This document shows, piece after piece, positions 34,201-47,800 of a stretch of 64,000 nt of DNA. Source of the DNA: Paguma larvata. Its lineage: Eukaryota; Chordata; Mammalia; Carnivora; Viverridae. The DNA is taken from assembly GCA_030068075.1 (NCBI GenBank), contig CM057843.1:39407832-39471831 (forward strand). The letters are read 5' to 3'. Below the pieces are notes generated by a model, which saw nothing but the letters and a program-made list of their open reading frames with translations, did not search any database and was not told the DNA's origin. The stretch's first letter is position 1; the number at the start of each line of letters is the position of its first letter. Position numbers and translations under genes: made by a program.

Positions 34201-37200
34201 CCTTACTGCTCTTCTGTCCTCACCCCTCCCGTGTCATTCCACCAAACCCACCTGCTGGTCTTCAGTCACCTCTAGCTTTGGCTCAGAGCATTGGGTCTTC
34301 TCGTCCAGTTCACACTCACAGTCTCTCAGAGACTCACCGTGAAACCTATTCCTTCAGGAAGCCTTCCTGGATTCATACCACCGCCGGTCTATCCTCCCTG
34401 CCACCTTCATCGTAGTGAGGAATTCATGGCAAATGCCTTCTCCTCATTCCAGCTATGCAGTAAGCACTTTCAAAAGCCTGCTCAGGTTACCAGCGACAAT
34501 AAATAATACTCAGCAGTGGGGCGCCCTGGGGGGCTCAGTCGGTTAAGCATCCGACGTCGGCTCAGGTCATGATCTCACCACTCATGAGTTTGAGCCCCGT
34601 GTCAGGCTCTGTGCTGACAGCTCAGAGCCTGGAGCCCGCTTCCGATTCTGTGTCTCCCTCTCTCTCTGCCCCTCCCCCACTCACGCACTGTCTCTTTCTC
34701 TCAAAAATAAATAAAGTAAAAAAAAAAAATTGTAGTGCTATGGTTCTCTACAGTTGGTGACATATTGTCATGGAACTTAGTGCATTTAATTGTCACAGAT
34801 CCTTGAGGGAGTCACCACCCCTCCCCGACTGTACAGTCCGGGCAAACTCACACTCATCCCTGTGGCTGCTAGAGGGGTCCTACGGCAGAAGGTCAAGACA
34901 GCGCCACTGTGAGCATGGACCCCGTTAGCCTTCTCCAAGTCCAGTGCTCCTCGTCTCCCCCCAGACTCCCCCCTGCAACGAAAGACCGGCAGGCCCTTCC
35001 GCGGCGTGGAAGCCTCCCCTCCCCGCAGGCCCAGGATCAGAAACCAATGCCTTCCGCTCCCTGGCTGGCGCACCGTGTCCACCTCTCCACCAGCACGCCC
35101 CTCGTGTTTTGCCTCAGAGTGCGTGTGTTTGTGGGCCCGACTCCCAGACCAGCCCGTGAGCCCCTGTTTGTTCCTCTCCTGCCTCGCACGGGGCCCGGGA
35201 TACAGGAGGTGCTCAATGAATGAGTTGGGTTGAATCAAGGGGAGACCTGAGGAGGAAGTTGAGTCACCGAAGAACAGCGAGCCTCTCAAAGCCCGTCGGG
35301 TCCAGGGGCCCCCCTCGCCTTTGTGGGCAGAAGCATCCCCAGGACCCTGGTTAAAGTGGCCAAGGTGAGGGTTCAGGGCCCACACCCGAAGTCGGCAAAG
35401 ACGTGGCCTCAGAAGCCAAAGACCTAGGTCTCCCACGCGTCAGTCTCCTCGCCTGTACAGATGCTGAGCCTTACACATGAGAAGTAAGATAATTGTCCAA
35501 AGTACTTTGTCACTAGTGTGCTTATACAAGTTATCAGTAATGTTTGTAATTATGCAGTATTTTCTACTGAGGAGGCGTAGAGCACGGTGTTAAAAAAATG
35601 TATCTGGAAGCCGGGCTGCCTAGGCTCAAATCCTGGCTGTGGGGCTTACTAGTTTTTCTCTGTGCCTCAGTTTCCTTAGGTGTAAATGAACATTGGGGTA
35701 ACGTATCTCAAATACCTCCAACAGTACCTGGCGCGTCGTTGGGACCCTAGAGTGTTGCGCTTCGGGCGTTTTTAGCAGCAGAAAGCGGCAGGCTTCCTTC
35801 CTCACGGGCGCCCGAGTCCCAGCCCAGCCCTTCGCTCTGGTGGTTCTCACTGCGAGAGCTGGGGTGACTTCCCCTGTTGGCCACCCCAGAGCAGGGGAGA
35901 CGACCGCGAGGCACGCTGGCCACATGGCCCTCCTGCGCCCGTGGCGGGTGCTGTGACCGCCGCAGCTCTCTCGCCCACCGTACTTACACCGGCCTCGGGA
36001 TCCTCCGCACACAGGGCTCCGAGGACGCCCGATGAATTTCGGGGGAGCTCTCAGAGGGAGTCCCTCCGCCTCCAGTCCTGCCTCAGGGCGTGGCTCTGCA
36101 GGCCTGCGGGGACCTGGGATTTTTCGGGGTCGGGCTAGGGGGACTCACCGGAGATATTGCCGGCCAGCGACAGGCTCTCGCAGGGCTGGTCCTGGGAGGA
36201 GGCGGAGATGGGGTTCAGCCCCAGGAGGAGAAGGGCCTGCGGACACAGGGAGGCGGGCAACAGGGTCAGACTGTGAGCTCCCTGCTTCCCCTCGCTTCTG
36301 TCTCCTACATGCCTCTTCCCATCCCATCTTGCCCTCCCCCTGCCGCCGTGTCCTCTGTGCCGGGAAGGGCTTGAAAGGGAGGCTGGTAACAACAGCAGGA
36401 GCCCAAGTTCCCGGGATAATGGTGAACCTTTTCCGTGAGGGCTGGGGACATTGCCTGAGGCCATCCCAAGGATGGCCCAACTGTGTCCCAACACACACAG
36501 ACACACACAGACACACACACACAGACACACACACACAGACACACACACTCCCACCTGTCTGCTGAGCACTCATGGGCTCACGGACATTCTTCAGCAGTGC
36601 ACCTGCCGGCCTCCCTCCTGGGCTGCAGGCGCTAGGCGCCCAGGCCCAGTTTAACGAGCTGCCTCCGGGCCCTCATCCCCACCCAGCTAATTACGGTCGC
36701 TACAAATCGTGCCTCGGTGCTCACCAAGTCCTCTGACATCTGCCGTGGCACTTAACTCTCCCTGGGGCTGTGTGGCTGACCCTCTTTGCAGATGAGGAAA
36801 CGGAGTGAAGGGATATATGTGACTCTCCTAGGCCACGGAGAACTTTGGCCTCTCACCCTCCCCAGGGGCTCCCTGTCACTCTGATTCCAGAACTTCAGGC
36901 CACTTGGGAGGAGAGTGCCATGGGCCCCACACCGAGAGGGCTGCCCCTTCAACTAGCACCTTCACGCCATCATTGCGTCCCCTTTGAGTCACCTCCCTCC
37001 TCCTTGACGGATTTAGAGTCAAAAGAGACATGGCATCCAGCCCTGTGTTGCCAGGGGCTGGTTACTTGACCTCTCTGGGCCTCAGTTTCCTCACCTGTGA
37101 ATGGTCCTCCCTCCCAGGTTCCCACGATGCAGTGTGTATACAGAAGTCCTTTGTGAGGAGCACAGCACGGTCCGGGAGGACAGGTCTTTTGTTTTGTTCG

Positions 37201-38547
37201 CTGCACTCAAACGTGCTGACGTTACATTGTGTTTGAGGTCTACAGCAGGCCCTCAACAGGTCATGTCGATTGATTTGAACTTGGCGAATTTTATTGAGTC
37301 ATAGGTTAGTGGCAAGGCAGTAGTCTCCCCTGGGATTTGATAGTCGAGGGGATTAAGAAGCATACTGGGGGCTGGGGTTGGGGGGGGCAATGTAACCAGC
37401 CCCCTCCTTCCATCTATCGGGACATGGGTGCCGAGGTCCAGCAAAGCTCTGTCTTTTTTATTTTTAATGTTTACTTATTTATTTTGAGAGAGAGCGGGCA
37501 GGGGAGGGGCAGAGAGAGGGGGGAGAGTCTCACACAGGCTCCACACTCAGCCTGACGCGGGGCTTGATCTCACGACCATGAGATCATGACCTGAGCCCAA
37601 ATCAAGAGTCGGATGCTTAGCCAACTGAACCACCCAGGCGCCCCTCAAAACCTTTTTTAAAAAGACAAGCTCAGTAACAGTGCTGGGCAGACTGGAGCTT
37701 GGGGTAGAAGGAAAAAAATCAGTGATCATATTAAAATATTGTTTATTGTCTTTATGAGATTTTGGACACCCTTAAATTTTGTGCTTGGGGAGAATGCCTC
37801 ACTCGCCTCACCCTAGTCCGGGTCCTGCACTGAGCTCCCCAAGCTGGACACTCCCTATCCCACCCCTCCCCATGCTGTATACCCCTCCTTCCCTTGGACT
37901 CCTCCCCACTCACCCTTTCCGGGCCCTCGGGACCTTCCCCCAGTCCTCAGAAGCAGCCTGACCTGCCCTTGCCCACTGTGAGCCTTCCCTGCCCACCCGC
38001 CAGGAATATTCTCTCCCACCTCGCGCCCCCCTCACCGTTAGTGCCACCCACGCGCCCCAGGACCTGCTCCTCCCCACTCCTGTCTCATGACTGAGGAAGG
38101 CTCTGCTGCCTTCTCTCCTACCTTCCATTCCAACGTGGAATCAAATGCTCCCCACTTCTGGTCCCCGACCTCCTGCAGGAACAACCCTCCCTCCACCTTA
38201 ATGATTCACCCACATGTCCCCTCATCACTGTGCCCGAGTCCTTAGTGAGCTTTGTTTGTTCTGTTCTCTTGCTGGCACACTCCTGCCACAACACGGGGGT
38301 CCTTCTGCTCTTACTGGGCCGAGCTCCAGGCCAACAAGCACCCCCCAGCCCTGTAGCCCCAGTCTGTGCCCGGTACTCGGGACACCCCGCTAACTCCTTC
38401 CTAGGACTTGGAAGTGATTAGAACAGACCCATTCATCTGTCTGGCCCCAAGGAACTTCCAACACTTTATTAATCAGTAATTAAACTTCACAGTCCCCGGA
38501 GAGATGGAGAACTATCTTTACCCTCATTTTCCAAATGAAAACACAGA

Positions 38548-38592
<45 letters not shown>

Positions 38593-38808
38593 GGAGCCAT
38601 TAGACCAGACGGCGGCTCTCGCCAGCTGAGCAAAGAGTAGTGTCCTCGCTGGCAAACCTGCACCGCTCAGCTCAGCAGTCAGCAGGGACCCAGCTCTGTG
38701 CTGTGCCCAGAGAGGGACCACTCTGCCGGGGCGGCCAGAGGTCCCTTCTAGGAAGGGACTAGGAATCCCTGCCCCCAGCTTGTCACTCCACTGCTGCCTC
38801 TGCCACCT

Positions 38809-38844
<36 letters not shown>

Positions 38845-41800
38845 TGGGGCTCCCAGAGCCACTTCAGTCACAGGCCCATTAAAACAACTGGAAACACCCT
38901 ATTTGAAAATAGCAGTCCGCTGTCTGCCATTCCACCATTTTCCTTCTAATCCTGAAGCCGTGCTTTGTGCTTTGTGCCTTGGTCCTTCAAATCCCCCCCG
39001 AAAGCACACCGTGTTCTATCAGCATTGACTCACTTATCACCGCCCAGCCGTGCCCCCCCCGCCGTCCGCACACCTTTTCCCTTGCATTTCTTTGCCGGCG
39101 CACCCCTCTCCTGGCCCGCCGCCTCACCTGTGGGCCCGGCAGTCCTCAAAAGCCAGTTCCGGGGTCCTCCCCCTGGCAGCTCCTTCCCCGGCACTCCAAA
39201 GCAAAGAACTCAGTCCCCTGTCGATGTGCCCGTGCTCCCTGCACAGGCACTGAACTCACAGTGCTCCCGAGGCTCACAAACAGAGACTCCCGGCTAGTCC
39301 TCCCTCAGCGCCTGAAGTCACCTCGGCACAAAGCACTTGCTCCCCTCGGTTCTGATTAATGGCAAATACACGGGCCAGAAGGTCTTAGCTTTGCACCTTT
39401 ATGTCCTAGGGTTCAGAGAGGCGCAGGGCAAATCCAGGTCCACCATGACAGCAGACCGTATGCCGCACCAAGGACAAAGGGCTAGCCGGTCCTCGGCTGG
39501 CTGCCTGGAACCCCGACCCTTCCGTCTCCGCAGATGTGACGGCTCACAAAGTCATTTTCTACCACGGTGCAAAGAAAAAGTGCTTTGCAAAATTCCCAAA
39601 CCACCTTCTCCTCTCAGGACAGGTTGCTTCATACAGAATTGGCGCGTGCCACGTTTCTCTCTGAGGAAGGGTTTGTAAAGGCTTCTGGCTCATTCCTGAA
39701 CCCGCTTCCATGATAAGTCCGGCGTTTTCCGGTGTATTTCTCCCCGCCACACACAGATCTCCGCCCCCGCCCCACCCCCCCCCACCCCCCCCCCCCCCCC
39801 CCCCCCGCCGACCTTCACCAGATCTCTAGCTCCATCCACAGGTGAGTTTTGCATGATAGGGACAGGCCCCCAGAACTTCCGGGAGAGTGTTTGTTTCCTA
39901 CCAAGGCTGAGAATTTGTTTGTTTGTTTTTTAACTTTTATTGACTTATTTTTACTTTTCGAGAGAGAGAGTGAGAGGGAGGGAAGGAGCATGCGCAAGTA
40001 GGGAAGGGGCAGAGGGAAAGACAGGGAGAGAATCCCAGGCAGGCTCCGTGCTCAGCCTGGAGCCCGATGCAGGGCTTGATCTCATGACCGTGAGATCATG
40101 ACCTGAGCCACAATCAAGAGTTGGAGGCTTAACTGGCTGAGCCACCCAGGCGCCCCTGAGGCTGACAGTTCTTTTTTTTTTTTTTATGTTTATTTATTTA
40201 TGAGAGAGAAGGAGAGCATGCAAGCAGGGGAGCAGCAGAGAGAGAGGGAGACACAGAATCCAAAGCAGGCTCCAGGCTCTGAGCTGTCAGTGCAGAGCCC
40301 GACATGGGGTTCAAACCCACAAACCATGAGATCATGACCAGAGCCACAATCGAGAGTTGGAGGCTTAACGGACTGAGCCGCCCAGGCGCCCCTAAGGCTG
40401 AGAGTTCCTAATCTGGGGTCCACAAGCAACGCGAGGAGGTGTGAAACTCTGTAATTAAACTTTTTTTTTTAGCGTTTTTATTTTATTTTTGAGAGACATA
40501 GAGTGAGCAAGGGAAGGGCAGAGAGAGAGGGAGATACAGAATCTGAGGCAGGCTCCAGGCTCCGAGCCGTCAGCACAGAGCCCGATGCGGGGCTCGAACT
40601 CACAGACTGTGAGATCATGACCTGAGCTGAAGTCGGCCGCTTAACCGACTGAGCCACCCGGGCACCCCTGAAACCCTGTAATTAAATGCACCCTGTGGTG
40701 TGTCCTGACAGCCATTTTCCCGGGGAGCGCACAGAGCTCCCTCCACTGCCCAGGGAGGTCTACCACCCAAAATACACGGCCAGAGCTTCCGGTGGATGAG
40801 GTCACATCAGAGGCCCGGGCCCCCACCAAATCAGACCAAACGTGGTTTTGGCCTAGGAGCCACCACTTTCTTGGGCCGCTCCACTAACATTTCCCCCTCT
40901 GTCATGGACTCCAGCTCCTGGCTCTCCTTTCAGAACCATTTCTTTTTTTTTTTTTTTTTTAATTTTTTTAATGTTTATTTATCTTTGAGACAGAGAGAGA
41001 CAGAGTATGAGTGGGGGAGGGGCAGAGAGAGAGGGAGACACAGAATCCGAAGCAGGCTCCAGGCTCCGAGCTGTCAGCACAGAGCCCGAGGCGGGGCTCG
41101 AACTCACAGACCGCGAGATCATGACCTGAGCCGAAGTCGGACGCTCAGCCGACTGAGCCACCCAGGCGCCCCTCAGAACCATTTCTGACAAACCAAGTGT
41201 CCAGGACTGTGTGAGGTTTACTATTTCCCACCAAAATGGCACCAGGAATCTGAAGCTGGCGGAGCGGTCAGCTCACTCGCTAGGTGAGGCCTCGCTTCTG
41301 CACGGCAGCCCGGCAGCCCCGGGGCCCAGAACAAAACCTGTGCTTCAGGGACCAATTCCTCCACCCACCAAAGAGCCAACCCTTGAACATTAAATCTGAG
41401 AGGGCCAAGGGTGTGTTGCCGCTATATATGCAACGTGACTGTCCAAGGACCCGCTGGGTCCCTGACAGGAACGGTCATTGTTCTGAGGAAAACAGAGGTT
41501 TTAAAGGGGTTTTGTAGTTGAGCCCAAGGTCCTAGAGCTATTTTGAGCAGCTGGGTAGGGACTAGGATCCAGGAAGGCGACCTGGATCTGACTTTCAAGC
41601 GGATAGAAGCTGGAGGAAGGGGGATGGCCCAGGTCAGGACAGTGCATGGAAAGAAGGGATGGGCAGGAGAGGGAAGGGGGCAGCCACCCTCAGACAGGGA
41701 GGGCTGGGGGTGGGAGTCAGATGACTGCTGCCCATGCCCCACCCCCCAGGCCAGCTCAGTGGCTGGAATTGAAGCTGCCATCCCAATTCCCAGTGTGACT

Positions 41801-44800
41801 CTGGCATAAAGGTTAATCACACCCAGAAATGCTTATTAGAGGCCATAAATAACCATGCGCCGAAGCTCAGTTCGCTCTTGAAGGCACAAAAGTGCAATTT
41901 CCTTTGATGGGATGATTGGGTAATTAACCTTTTAGGGAGGGTCTTGAAGGGCCACCGGAGGGAGAGGAGGGGTGGCCTGGAGGCACTGGGGGCTGCCCCC
42001 ACCACCCAGAAGTCCATGATGAGCAAGGACAAGGGCCTGCCTTCCCCCTCCTTGCATGACTCCCTCTGATGCTGGGCTTGGGAGAACCCCCAGGAAAACC
42101 TCTTTTAGGGGCCCGGGTCAGAGCTGTAGCCACATTCCAGAGGGATCCCTCCACAAGATCCCTCCTGCTTCTGCTGAGTTCGGAGCCCAGTCCTGCCACT
42201 GATTTTGTGACTTTGGGTGACTCACCTGGGCCCTCTAGGCAATGAGGTCTTTCTTACCCGCACCGCGGGGACGTGGGCCACTTGGGAAAAACACAGAGAG
42301 AGATCACGTCTGAAATTTAAAGATCTCTGCACGTGTCCACGGGACCGAGTCCACGATTCAGCCACTCTGGGCCTCAGACTCTTCCTTGATTACCAAGAGA
42401 GTTGAACTAAGGCTGGCTCTCTCTCTATAGAGATGATAATGTCTTTATCCATTCATTCAGCGGACACTTAGGCTGGTTCCACGTCTCCACCATCATAAAC
42501 AAGGCTGCTGTGAGCATGGGGGTGCACAAATCTTAGAGACCATGATTTCATTTCCTTTAGATATGCGCCCAGAAAGTAGAATCTCCAGCTCATACAAAAG
42601 TGCTATTTTTAATTTTTTGAGGACCCACCATACCGTTTTCCACGGCGGCAGCACCAATTTACATTACGGAGGTTCCCTGCTCTCCACATCCTGGCCAACA
42701 GTTGTTATTTCTTGTCTTTCTGATAGTACTCCTTCTAGCGGGTGATATGTCACTGTGGTTTCGGTTAGCATTTCCCTGGTGATGAGCGAGTGCCTTTTCG
42801 TGTACCTGTTGGCCATTCAAATATCTTCTTTGGAAAAATGCCTATTCAGGTCTTAGTCCATTTTTAATTGGATTATTGGTGTGTGTGTGTGTTTGCTAGT
42901 GAGTTGTATGCGTTCCTTATATATTTTAGATATTAGTCTTTTATCAGATATATGGTTTGCAAGGTGTAGCCTGTTTACAGTAAAGCCAAGAGAAGAAAAT
43001 CTATTTTTAATTTTTAAAAATTTTTTTTTACGTTTATTTATTTTTGAGACGTAGAGACAGAGCGTGAGCAGAAGGGCAGAGAGAGAGGGAGACACAGACT
43101 CCAAAGCAGGCTCCAGCTCTGAGCTGTCAGCACAGAGCCCGATGCGGGGCTCGAACTCATGAACCATGAGATCATGACCTGAGCCGAAGTCGGCCGCTTA
43201 ACCGACTGAGCCACCCAGGCGCCCCAAGAGAAGAAAATCTAAATGTGAAAAAGAAAAGGGTCATAAATCAGGATTTCTTTAAAAAGCTGGCTCCCTGTTG
43301 CATTTAAAAACTAGGATCTGGTTTGTAGAAGCAAAACAGATGCCCGGTCAACTCTTCAGAGGCAGGTCTGCGCCCACAGGGCATGGATCTAGACACAGAG
43401 TGATGGCGGTGGGCAGAGGCGGGGCCCACGTGCAATGGGGCAGTTGCCGCCCGGCACAGAAGTGCCAAGCAGACAGGTAACTGGGGGCTGGGATTGCAGG
43501 CTGTGAGCGAGCAGAATTGAGACCGTCCGGGGTGCGTTTTCTGACCCACGCAGAGGTGCTCTGGAGACCAGCCAGGGTAAAAACAGACTTGGAACAAAGG
43601 ACAGTGAGGCCACGTGCCCTTTCTCGGCCCTGTTGACGGCCCAGGGCCTTTGTCTCCCCTCACGGCCTCTGTTCCCCGCCCCACCCAGGCCAGGTCCCCT
43701 GCTCACAGCCTCTTTTTATGACAGTCACAGCCTGGCCCTGCCTCAGGGCAAAGAGCCTGCGTGTTTCCCCAAAAGTGGGTGGGTTGGGAAAGATTATTTT
43801 AGGCAGATGAGAAATAACTTATTGTTACATTTAATTAACTTAAATTGCTATTGTGCAGAGAGGAAAAAATGGAGAGGAAAATCTCCTGCCTACATATTGG
43901 GGGGGGGAGTGGGGGGGTGGGAGCTTGCCGGGGTGTTCCTGGCCTCCACCCCTTCTCCCTCGGGTCCTGGGCTCAAGGTGTGCCCTGCCCCCTCCCCTTG
44001 CCGCTTCTCTCCTCTGCTCCCGTAATGAGGCCCCTTGGCACAGCCAAAAGCAGTGGGTGCCTGCTTCACCCACCCCAGGGGCAGCGAGGACCTGCGAGAC
44101 GCCCGCTCCAGATTTACAGACGCCCTCCGGGGGGTCCCAGATAAACCGGCCATTGGATTATAAGCTCCCTGAGGACGGGGTCTCTGCTCGGCTGTCTTTG
44201 TACCCGTGGTGGGGCCTGGCCCAGAGTAGGTCCCACTGTGCATTGAACGAAAACATGACTGACCGAGTGAATGAATGAACAGCTGGGTTTTGCCCCCTTT
44301 GATCACGAGGTGCCGTAATTGTCCCCACTGGGACATTTCCTGTTTCCCGTCTTCCGGCATCTCTTTTCTTCTAGCCGCGAGGAGCTCTCTCTTGGATGCT
44401 TAGCTCTCAGTTCCTTAGAGGGGTGTGCTGAAGGCAAAAACATTTTGGGGCGGGCAGTGCAGGGCTGAGATCCTCTTCTGACTCCGGCAAACCTGCTGCA
44501 AGGACAAGTCATGCCCCTGCCCCCTTTCCTGCCTCAGTTTCCCCATCTGTCAAATGAGGAGGGCAGTGTGTTCCCTACATTCCTTTCCAGGTCAGAATAG
44601 GTCCTTTCTGTGTGACCTTGGGTAACTTAACTTCTCGGAGCTTCAGTTTCCCCTTCTATAAATGGGGCTAATAGGAATGGAATAGTCACACCCTTAAGCT
44701 CTGAAGAGATTCAACTATCGGGTGCATTTAAAACAGCCTGGGGCCGAACACATGGTGAGCGGTTGACAAATGGTAATGAGAACTATTATTGACTTTGTGC

Positions 44801-47800
44801 AAGTGGCTTCCTTCCTGCCTTGGCCCTTCTCTCCGGAAGTTCCTGGACTGGGCCCCTGGCCACTCAGAGCCTGCGCACCCACTTTCCACCAGCACTCTGT
44901 TGCCGGCAGCCAGCAGCCACCTGTGAAAGTGGGGGCGGTGCATCTCTGTGGGGGTCGGCTGGGCGCAGGGAAGGGAGGTGGGGGGCGGGCAGCGCCCGGA
45001 ACACTGCTGACCTCCATCCGTCTGCTCTCCCTTTCTGCTGCTTCTGCGTTCATCCTCGCCCTCTCTTGGTAGGATTCCCCCCTCAGATCCGCTTAGTATT
45101 TTCTCATAGCTCATGCCTTCTCGTCCTCCCTGCCGCCCCCATCCACCCTCCCCTCTCCTGGTCTCAACCTCTCCAGCACTCTTAGTCTCCATTTTTCTTC
45201 CCTCCCTCCCTCCCTCCCTCTCTTCCTCCCTTCCTTCTTTCCTTCCTCCCTTCCTTCCTTCCTTCCATCTCCCTCCCTACTCCCTTGCTTCCTTCTTTCC
45301 TCCCTCTAAATTCCAGCTTTTACTAAAGGCTTGCACAGTGCCAGACTCTCATTTTTCTCTTTTAATCCTTCTGGACCCCAAGAGTTGGAGCCTTTATTCT
45401 CTTCCCACTGCACAGATGACAAACTGATGCATTCACAGATGGTAACTTGCTCACTGTTGCTTAACCAGAATGAGCGGAGGGCCTGGGGTAGGAGCCACGT
45501 TCCGCTGCTGGGACGGTACCCCTGGGCAGGACGGCCTGTTTCCCTGGCTGTCCTGCCTCCCTTCCTGCTCCCCACCCAACCTCCCAGCATAGATCCTCCA
45601 GAAGAACAGGTACAGGTTTCCTTTGCCTCTTGAGCTCCAACTCTGGGCCACAGCCTGGCTTCCCAAGAGCTGGCAGTGGGCCACCAGTCGGACGCTGTCA
45701 GGGGACCCAGGAAGGGTTGAGTTTGGTTCTCTGAGAGAAGTGGAGCCCGGCCGGGGCTCTGATTCGGCCCCTTGCTCCTGTTAGCCGTGAGTGGCTCCCA
45801 GACTCTGGAAAACCATCCCTGAGGGCGTGGGAGAGGCACCTGCTACTCCGGGAGACAGAGCTGAGGTGCCGGGGACAGTGCGTGAAGTCACCAGCAACGC
45901 AGGTGTCACTACCAGCTGTGCCCTCCTCGGCTTAGCCTGCTCTCTGACAAGAGTAAAGCGAAGAGGATTTCAGCGTCGGCAGAAAAGGGATGTCCTTTCA
46001 GAAGCTGTGTCTTAAAAGGGAAGCGAAGAGGGCCGGGGAGGCAGAGTGAAATCATCTAACGTGTGGAAATCAGGTTCAATTAGAAAATGGCTAAAGGTTT
46101 TGAGGCTGGTTTTTCTGGAGAAACACCTGCCTTCCAAGGCCCTGGGAGGCTGGTTTCAAGGGGCTGCTCGACCGCCGAACCCCATCGAGCTGGGCAATTT
46201 ATGGCAGAGATTAGGAATAACTATATACTCATCCGTAAGACAGGCAATGCCTTGTCTGTTTCTTTGCCTGTAAAAGGAGCGAATTACATGAAATCCGAGG
46301 TCTCCAGACATCTGGGAGATAGAAAATCCCGTTTCTCAGGCTTCGCCCCAGAGATTCATGCTCAGCGGTCCTGAGGGGAGCCTCAGGGAGTCTATTCTTT
46401 AATGCGCTCCGGGTGATTCACCAGAAGTGAGGGTAACTGAACGAACCCGGTGGTTCTCAACTGGGGGCAACTTTGTCCCCCATGAAACATGTCCGGAGGC
46501 GTTTTCGGGGGCCACAACTGGAGTGCTGTTGGCATTGAGTGGCCGGAGGCCGGGGAGGCTGCTCTACGCCCTCAAATGCACAGGGCAGCCCCCACGGCAA
46601 AGAACGGCCTGGCTCCAAATGTCAACAGTGCTGAGGTTTGGGAACCGTGAGCTGGAGGGTTTTGCAGCGTCTTTCCAGATCTGAAAACATCCACCTGCCA
46701 GCCCATCATGGAAGCTGGGGGGGAGGGGGGTGAGCGGGGGGGGGGGGCCCTGGGAAGAATGAGAGAACAAGGGAGACAGGTCTGTAAGACAAAAAGAGGC
46801 CCCGATGTCACTCCATCCAGCAAATGCTCCGTGGGACCTCGAACCAGTCATTCGCCAAACTCCTGGCCTCAGGCTGAAGCCAGGGGTCCTTCGGGAATGG
46901 GGGTGCCTGGCCAGCTGGGCGGATGGGAGGTCCCTCCCCTCACTGCTGGTGCTGCCCAGCGGGCTTCTCGGTGGGGAGGGGGGGTGTGCCCAGGAGATGC
47001 AAAGCAGAAACAGGAAGGTGCCTGCCTGCGGATGCAGCCAATGCAGAGAAGTGAGCAGCCCGGGGAAGGCCTCGTGTGGCCGTCTCCTCCCCAAAACAGG
47101 CAAGCCGGGCTCGCCCAGCATAGGCTCCCGACCAGCCTGTCCCCAAGGCTGGCACCTTGGAGGCAGGAGGCAGAGCCGGGCCCTGGAGCACTAGAGAAGT
47201 CAAGCTCCCTCATCTTGGGCAAACCCGGGGTCAAGGGCTAGAATCAATGCTGGGCCGATGCCCGTGAACAATGGCGTGACCCCCCATGGAGGAGGGACTT
47301 CTCTTGTCTCAACCAGAGCACCACGGCCCCTGAAGGTCAGGAGTCTTCCCCCGACCTTAGTGACAAGGGGCAGCTCGATGAGTGAAAACCGGGAGGAGGA
47401 AGGGGCCCACGCAGAATTGCCAGGGGCAGGGGCTCTGAGGAAACCAAAGGATTCCACCCTCCTGGCCCCGAGCTCTTCCTGCCCAAAGAGCCGCCCTGGC
47501 TCCATCGCCGAGTCCAGCCGAGTCCTGACGGCGGGAGGCCCACAGGTGCGGAGCACGGCCGGCAGCCAGGCTCCCGTGAAAAGTGAACCAGGGATTCCAG
47601 CCCATAAATTCTGGCTCCAGAGGTGGGAGGGCTTTATCCAGCGCTGCTCCACCGGTCATCCCGAGCTGCAAACCGTTTGTCACTGAGAGTGAGCATTTCG
47701 AACCCTGACGTGACCTGTCCTCGCTGTGACACCCTTGCATGTTGTCACTAGACTCCTCTCCTCGAACAACACGGTTAGACCAATTCCGATGTCGTCCGCC

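Larger units (their letters stand above)
27679..36148 (-). other. CRHR1: CRHR1 intron 2
   Basis: The intron is 8.5 kb. It contains two plus-strand SINEs (28518, 34518), several MIRs, a split hAT element (28447-28808), an L2 piece (31875-32265) and a candidate CTCF core (28954). No additional exon is recognised. Confidence 0.8.

Noticed and set aside
36135..36573. Cys-Val-rich open frames over the CA repeat near 36.5 kb
   Set aside because: They are translations of a dinucleotide microsatellite; the real feature there is CRHR1 exon 2.
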